NCBI GenBank assembly: GCA_934462925.1
Contig: CAKSIT010000004.1
Span: 62,001-126,000 of the forward strand
Direction of reading: 5' to 3'
DNA from: an uncultured Oscillospiraceae bacterium
GTDB lineage: Bacteria > Bacillota > Clostridia > Oscillospirales > Ruminococcaceae
DNA: 64,000 bases
Below are positions 59,528 through 64,000 of this stretch, piece after piece; positions within the stretch are counted from its first letter, which is position 1, and each line of letters begins with the position of its first letter. Both the position numbers and the translations under genes were made by a program. The notes under the pieces are model-generated. The model was given only the letters and a program-made list of their open reading frames with translations, was not told the DNA's origin and did no database searches.

Positions 59528-60199
59528 TTAAGGATTCACCGCGACAAGGCGGTATATTGGCATACCCATTTCGGTGAACCGCTTTTCGTATTCCGTCATA
59601 ATATTCCCCTCAAAGCCGCTCTTATGCAGGTCCAGCGACACCTCGCGCATGGCGAAGCCGTTCGCCGAAAAATGCTCTATCGAAAACTCGAACAGGCGCA
59701 TATTGTCGGTTTTCTGGTGGATTTCCGCGCCGTGCTTTAGCACGTTGTTGTATATTTTGAGAAAGCGCGTGTGCGTGAGTCGGTGGCGCGCGTAGGTTTC
59801 CTTGGGGAACGGGCAGCTGAAATTAAGGTAGAGCCTGTCCACGGTGTGGGGCTTAAAGAGGTGTTCGAGGTATTCCGCCTGCCCCAAGCAGAAGCGAACG
59901 TTTTGCAGCCCCAGCTCCTTAAGGCGCTCCATGCCCGTTATAAGCACGTTCGGGGTTTTTTCCACGGCGACAAAGTTCACCTGCGGAAAGCGCTGCGCCG
60001 CCTCAAGCACGAAGCCGCCCTTGCCGCAGCCCACCTCAAGGTAAAGCGGGTTTTCGTTGCCGAACACGCGCGCGCTGTCAAAGAAAAGGCTCTCGTCGAG
60101 CGGGTCGTTGGCGTGTTCGTTCTGGTTCTGCATATAAAGCATTACGTCGGAGCAGGAGGCTATGCGCTCCTCAAGGTTATGCTTTTTTCTCATTCTCAT
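59528..60199 (-). CDS. trmB: tRNA (guanine-N7)-methyltransferase TrmB-like
   Basis: 223 residues from ATG 60199 (AGAGGAAAATT upstream). TrmB makes m7G46 in tRNA variable loops. The SAM site is 'YLEVGCGKGGFVLEAAQRFP', then 'NFVAVEKTPNVLI'. The usual substrate motif N-F-x-D-P-W-P-K-x-R-H is changed to 'NFSCPFPKETYARHRLTH': Asp becomes Cys, Trp becomes Phe, and Arg-His becomes Thr-Tyr. The C-terminal 'TEYEKRFTEMGMPIYRLV' is normal. First gene of the minus-strand run. Confidence 0.9.
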   Translation of the reverse strand: MRMRKKHNLEERIASCSDVMLYMQNQNEHANDPLDESLFFDSARVFGNENPLYLEVGCGKGGFVLEAAQRFPQVNFVAVEKTPNVLITGMERLKELGLQNVRFCLGQAEYLEHLFKPHTVDRLYLNFSCPFPKETYARHRLTHTRFLKIYNNVLKHGAEIHQKTDNMRLFEFSIEHFSANGFAMREVSLDLHKSGFEGNIMTEYEKRFTEMGMPIYRLVAVNP

Positions 60200-60418
60200 A
60201 ATTTTCCTCTTTCTTCGGAGCGCGCTCCGCATTATTGCTCCTTATAATTTACCACAAAACGCGCCCTTTGTCAACCTGCGCACCCCGCAAATGACCATTT
60301 TGCCCCCGTATGGAGGCTTTCGCCGATTAGTGTATGCCGTTTAATTTCAAAATTGTCAACCTGCCGAAATGCACAAATATCATGCGGAAATTTTGTCAGT
60401 ACCGTCTGCAAAACCCGC

Positions 60419-60447
60419 TTGCAAAATCGTCTTGTATGTGGTATAAT
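60419..60447 (+). promoter_or_regulatory. Promoter of the polytopic membrane protein gene
   Basis: TTGCAA (60419-60424), 17-base gap, TATAAT (60442-60447). Confidence 0.85.
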
Positions 60448-60526
60448 TTGAATGTACAATATCCCGCTGTGTACGGAGGGTTTTGCTTCCGTCCGTTTCA
60501 GTATGCGATTTTTAGGAGGACTGTGT

Positions 60527-61951
60527 ATGTCAACTGCTGTTGCTGTAAACGATTCCTCGACGAAAAAAACGCCGCTTAACAAGGTCATTGCAATAGGTCT
60601 TGCAGCGTTTTCGGTAATCGAGGCTGTCATTACATTCGTAATGTTTATCCGCCCCTACTTTATAAAGCCTGTATACGACCAGGTTGCCGCTTACAACGAG
60701 CAGGGCATTACCTGTACGGTAAAGCTTTTCGGCAAGCTGTTCGCTTCGGCGCAGGATAAGTTGGATTATCAGATAATCCTGTCGCTTTCCTCCACTATCC
60801 TCAATATAGTGCTTATCTACATAGTTGCGCTTGCAATTCCGCTTCTGCTGGCGTGGTTCTTCTTCAAGGGCTATGCGTTCGCAAAGTCCTACCTTACGAT
60901 AGTGTTTGCGGCGAAGGGCGTTTTCGGGCTTGTTCCCATGCTTATCCCGTTCGCTAATGTAAGAAACAACCTCAGATTCTTCGGTATAGGCGACGCGGTG
61001 CTTTGCTTTGCCGTGTGCGCGTTCTTCGTATATCTGAACTCGATGGAATACGCGGACGATATGCTTTACACCCCCGAGCAGACTGCCGCAATGAAAAAAC
61101 GCGGCATTGATTCGCTTGTTATGTTCGGCGCGCTTGCCGTTGGCATGGTGTGCGAGCATTACGCGATGGTCGCAGGCTCAGGGCGCAGCGCTCTCGGCGG
61201 CGGCAACTGGTCTATCCTCCTCGGCTGGATAAACGATACTGCGGTAGCGCAGGGCGTTGTACTGGCGCTAATTACCGCGATTGCAGCTATTGCGGCTATC
61301 ACCTACGTGCGCGACGCGGACTGGAGCGGCATATTCTTCAAGGCGTTCGGCGCTGTTATGGCTGTTGTAGACCTTATCGGTATAGTAATGAAGGTTACAA
61401 GCTCGGGCGTGGGCAAGTCCACGATATTCCTTATAGCAGCGTTTGTGCTTTTTGCAGGTCTTACGGCATATGCGTTCTTCAGAACCGCGCGCATAAAGTT
61501 CGCGTTCGTTCCCAAGGAAAAGGCGGACCTTGCGGTGCTTCTTTTCTCGGCGAGCCTGCTGTTAAGCACGGTACTCACCATTGTTGCGAACCTGCTGTTT
61601 GACAAGCAGCTTTACGGCGGCGTAAACCTCGGCGCTATGGACTATATGTACCTTATCGTTTATGCGGGCGCTGCGCTGTTCCTTGCGCTTGCGTTCAACG
61701 GCGGCTACAGCTTCGCGAAGTTCGGCGCGCTCGGTCTGTACCTCGTGGTTGCTTCCTGCGGCTTCGAGAATATCTTCGTAGTGTTCAGCGCGAGAAAGGC
61801 GTTTATCGCTTCAAACCCCGGGCTGCACGGCTACAACTACATTATCGCGGGCGTTCTCTACATAGCTGTTGCTGTGTCCTGCCTGCTTATTATCCCCGCG
61901 TTCGCGTTCAAGGGCGTTGACGACCACCTTTATGCCAAGAGGTTCTCGTAA
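60527..61951 (+). CDS. Polytopic membrane protein of unknown function
   Basis: 474 residues from ATG 60527 (AGGAGG upstream); the longer frame to 60452 lies in the leader. About eleven hydrophobic segments spread over the whole length, starting 'VIAIGLAAFSVIEAVITFVMF', with small charged loops. There is an extracellular-looking loop after the first segment (VYDQVAAYNEQGITCTVKLFG). No transporter motif is recognisable. A single-gene unit with its own promoter and terminator. Confidence 0.75.
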   Translation: MSTAVAVNDSSTKKTPLNKVIAIGLAAFSVIEAVITFVMFIRPYFIKPVYDQVAAYNEQGITCTVKLFGKLFASAQDKLDYQIILSLSSTILNIVLIYIVALAIPLLLAWFFFKGYAFAKSYLTIVFAAKGVFGLVPMLIPFANVRNNLRFFGIGDAVLCFAVCAFFVYLNSMEYADDMLYTPEQTAAMKKRGIDSLVMFGALAVGMVCEHYAMVAGSGRSALGGGNWSILLGWINDTAVAQGVVLALITAIAAIAAITYVRDADWSGIFFKAFGAVMAVVDLIGIVMKVTSSGVGKSTIFLIAAFVLFAGLTAYAFFRTARIKFAFVPKEKADLAVLLFSASLLLSTVLTIVANLLFDKQLYGGVNLGAMDYMYLIVYAGAALFLALAFNGGYSFAKFGALGLYLVVASCGFENIFVVFSARKAFIASNPGLHGYNYIIAGVLYIAVAVSCLLIIPAFAFKGVDDHLYAKRFS

Positions 61952-61983
61952 GGGATTTGCGGTAAATTTTATGTGAATACTTT

Positions 61984-62012
61984 CCCCCGCTGTGAATTTA
62001 ACGGCGGGGGTT
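61984..62012 (+). terminator. Terminator after the membrane protein gene
   Basis: CCCCCGCTGT / ACGGCGGGGG (61984-61993, 62001-62010, one G-T pair) followed by TTAAATT. Confidence 0.8.
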
Positions 62013-62041
62013 AAATTATGCCGTTTTCACATGATTTTCTT

Positions 62042-62070
62042 TTGACAAATAAGCGGATATGTGGTACAAT
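62042..62070 (+). promoter_or_regulatory. Promoter of the pyruvyl transferase fusion gene
   Basis: TTGACA (62042-62047), 17-base gap, TACAAT (62065-62070). Confidence 0.88.
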
Positions 62071-62132
62071 AGTTATTAGCGAAATTTGCAGACAAATAGC
62101 CACATCAACAATAAAAAGGGAACGTGAAACGA

Positions 62133-64000
62133 ATGAGGTCAATAAACATAGCGATAACCGCTGCGTGCTTCAGCGGGAACAAGGGCGCTGCGGCAATGCT
62201 TCAAAGCAGCATAAAGCAGCTGCGCGAGAGGTACGGCGAGCGGCTGAATATATTTCTGATGTCCACCTACCCCGCGGCGGACAGGCGGCTTATTGCCGAA
62301 ATGCCCGAGAAATACGACTTTATAAAGGTAGTCAACGCAAAGCCCGAGCGGCTGCTTTTCTTAAGCTTTCCGCTGGCGGTGCTGTACAGCTTTCTGCGGT
62401 TTATTCCGCCGTTCAAGAAGGTGCTGCTTAAGGACAAGATACTTAAGGCGTACTCGCAGGCGGACATTGTTATAGACGAGGCGGGCATTTCCTTTGTGGA
62501 CAGCCGCGGGTTTGTGATGAACACTTACGCGTTCGTGTGCGCGGCCGTGCCGCTTCTTTGCGGAGTACCCGTAGTCAAGTACTCGCAGGCGCTCGGCACG
62601 TTTAAGAACCTGTGGAACAGATTCCTTGCGAAGTGGATTCTGCCGAAGCTCAAGCTTATCTGCGCGCGCGGAAAAATAACGCAGGACAACCTCGCCGCGA
62701 TAGGCATTACGAAGAACGTCCGCCTTTGCGCGGACGGCGCGTTCTCCATGCCCGACAGCGAATACTGGGCGGAGCGTGTAGAGAAGCTCTGCGAGGAGGA
62801 CAACTTTTACAAAAAACGCGTTATAGCGCTCTCCGTGTCAAGCGTGGTGCAGGGCAAGTGCGAGAAAATGAGCCGCGACTATAAGGGCGTTATGACGCAG
62901 TTTATAAACTGGCTCAACGAAAAGGAGTACAACGTGCTTCTTATTGCCAACGCCGCGCGCGAGGGCAGCGTAAAGCCCCGCAACAACGACCTTATCATAT
63001 GCTCCGAGGTGTACGACGCCGTGCGCGACAAATCCCGCGTGCGGTGGTATCCGCGCGAGATGTCGCCCGAGGAGATACGCGAGCTTATAGCGCGCTGCGA
63101 AGCGCTTGTCGCAAGCCGCTTCCACGCGATGATAGGCGCGCTTGAAAAGGGTACGCCCACGCTGCTTATAGGCTGGAGTCACAAGTACAAGGAAGTGCTG
63201 GATATGTTCGGTTTAGGCGAGTACGCGGTGGATTTCTCCGCGCTCGAGCTTGACCTGCTCAAATCCCGCTTTATGGGCTTTATAAGCGACGAGGACAACA
63301 TACGCGCGCAGATACGCGCAGCGCTGCCTAGCGTGCTTGAAAGCTCGCGCGACAATATACGCTATATCAGCGAGTACGTGGACGAGGCGGCGGCAAAGCC
63401 CAGAAAGTCGCGCCTGCTCGATTTCAACGACCCCGACAAATACATCGGCGAACACCTTTGCTGCCGCATGGGCTACGCCACGGACGAAACAATCCGCGCA
63501 AATGCAGCTTCGGGCGGCATGGTGACGGCGCTGCTCTCGCACTTGCTTGAAACGGGGCAGATAGACGGCGCATGGGTAACGCGCAGCGAAATAAAGGACG
63601 GAAAGCTTGGCTACAAGAGCTTTATTGCGACCACACCCGCGCAGCTGCGCGAGGCGAGCAGCTCGGTATATATGTATATGCCGCTTTTGCAGCAGACAAA
63701 AATGCTCGAGGACTTTAAGGGCAGGCTTGCCGTGGTGCTTGTGCCTTGTCAGATGAGGGCGTTCACCGCGATACTTGACAAGAAGCCCGCGCTTAAGGAA
63801 AAAATCGTGCTAAAGCTTGGTCTGTACTGCTCGGGCAGCCATAACGAGAACGCAACGCTAGTGCCGCTTAAAAAGAAGAAGATACCGCTTGAAAACGCCG
63901 TGCGGCTTTATTACAGGCGCGGCCACTGGCGCGGGCTTTCCACGGTGCAGTATGCGGACGGCACGGAGCGCACGCTCTCCTACCCCAAAACGATATGCGC
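62133..64000 (+). CDS. Polysaccharide pyruvyl transferase fused to FrhB-type domain (3' end cut by window)
   Basis: Open frame of at least 622 codons from ATG 62133 (AAGGGA about 11 bases upstream) to the window end; I translated it by eye without a stop. Residues 1-about 400 are a polysaccharide pyruvyl transferase: 'ITAACFSGNKGAAAML', 'ADIVIDEAGISF', 'VALSVSS'-like strand and 'CEALVASRFHAMIGALEKGTPTLLIGWSHKY'-type C-terminal motif (quoted in part: ASRFHAMIGAL, GWSHKYKEVL). From about 430 it turns into an FrhB/FdhB-like domain: 'NAASGGMVTALLSHLLETG', 'VVLVPCQMRAF', 'KLGLYCSGSH'. The first adds ketal pyruvate to polysaccharides; the second is usually a flavin/Fe-S redox module encoded separately. 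Confidence 0.85.
   Translation, partial: MRSINIAITAACFSGNKGAAAMLQSSIKQLRERYGERLNIFLMSTYPAADRRLIAEMPEKYDFIKVVNAKPERLLFLSFPLAVLYSFLRFIPPFKKVLLKDKILKAYSQADIVIDEAGISFVDSRGFVMNTYAFVCAAVPLLCGVPVVKYSQALGTFKNLWNRFLAKWILPKLKLICARGKITQDNLAAIGITKNVRLCADGAFSMPDSEYWAERVEKLCEEDNFYKKRVIALSVSSVVQGKCEKMSRDYKGVMTQFINWLNEKEYNVLLIANAAREGSVKPRNNDLIICSEVYDAVRDKSRVRWYPREMSPEEIRELIARCEALVASRFHAMIGALEKGTPTLLIGWSHKYKEVLDMFGLGEYAVDFSALELDLLKSRFMGFISDEDNIRAQIRAALPSVLESSRDNIRYISEYVDEAAAKPRKSRLLDFNDPDKYIGEHLCCRMGYATDETIRANAASGGMVTALLSHLLETGQIDGAWVTRSEIKDGKLGYKSFIATTPAQLREASSSVYMYMPLLQQTKMLEDFKGRLAVVLVPCQMRAFTAILDKKPALKEKIVLKLGLYCSGSHNENATLVPLKKKKIPLENAVRLYYRRGHWRGLSTVQYADGTERTLSYPKTIC

Noticed and set aside
1..64000. tRNA, rRNA and CRISPR arrays
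   Set aside because: I looked for T-loop signatures with CCA-end stems, conserved rRNA blocks and regularly spaced repeats and found none; the only regular tandem repeat is the coding one at 53203.

Overview
The window looks like a chromosomal segment of an anaerobic gut-type member of the Clostridia (Bacillota), most likely near Ruminococcaceae/Oscillospirales. This is inferred from gene content: V-type instead of F-type ATPase genes, an orphan MsmX/UgpC-type sugar-import ATPase, a GH94 phosphorylase, many strong Gram-positive ribosome binding sites (AAAGGAGG), a CIRCE/HrcA site, DUF4830 and DUF4093 proteins, QueH and AzlCD. No tRNA, rRNA, CRISPR array, integrase or intact transposase was seen. 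The DNA is moderately GC-rich, apart from an AT-rich patch around 50.5-51.3 kb.

Layout. 1-9.8 kb: a carbohydrate ABC import operon with one substrate-binding protein (cut by the window edge) and two separate MalF/MalG-like permease pairs. Between the pairs lie three cell-envelope proteins: a secreted NHL/TPR protein with a C-terminal anchor, a Yip1-like membrane protein and a large DUF5696-type secreted protein. No ATPase is in the operon; the shared MsmX-type ATPase at 19.5 kb probably powers both. 10-19 kb: RNase HI, a 57-residue rubredoxin, a sugar-phosphate transferase with an O-antigen-ligase-like protein, PgsA, a PHP phosphatase, ribosome hibernation factor, QueH and two small envelope proteins. 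20.8-27.3 kb: MoxR ATPase, AlaS, HIT protein, HolA and a toprim/DUF4093 protein. At 27.25-27.5 kb lies a highly structured non-coding element. 27.5-31.7 kb: an MBOAT plus DHHW O-acetylation pair, a pseudouridine synthase and a lipoprotein.

32-36.4 kb holds a probable cyclic-di-GMP/ParA group (PilZ protein, Cache-PAS-GGDEF cyclase, ParA, ComFB-like protein). 36.5-45.2 kb is a complete V-type ATPase operon on the minus strand (G/H-C-I-K-F-E-A-B-D). 45.5-47.6 kb is a small phage-style regulatory group (sigma-like HTH, XRE repressor, ImmA-type protease, phospholipase-C-like protein) under an operator-bearing promoter. 47.7-50.2 kb is the GH94 phosphorylase behind a promoter with a LacI/CcpA-like operator. 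50.2-53.7 kb contains small XRE regulators next to secreted, lipoprotein and TM2 proteins. 53.8-57.5 kb: HtpG under CIRCE control, AzlCD and another XRE regulator. 57.8-60.2 kb: a minus-strand run of a UDG-superfamily glycosylase, Dabb protein, alpha/beta hydrolase and TrmB. 60.5-64 kb: a polytopic membrane protein and a fusion of polysaccharide pyruvyl transferase with an FrhB-type domain, running off the window.

Items most worth following up are a two-copy covarying hairpin element (36.4 and 55.9 kb), the 27.25-27.5 kb structured element flanked by imperfect direct repeats, the double-permease DUF5696 operon, the PilZ-GGDEF-ParA-ComFB group, the pyruvyl transferase-FrhB fusion and an operator-rich promoter at 57.6 kb with no clear gene.
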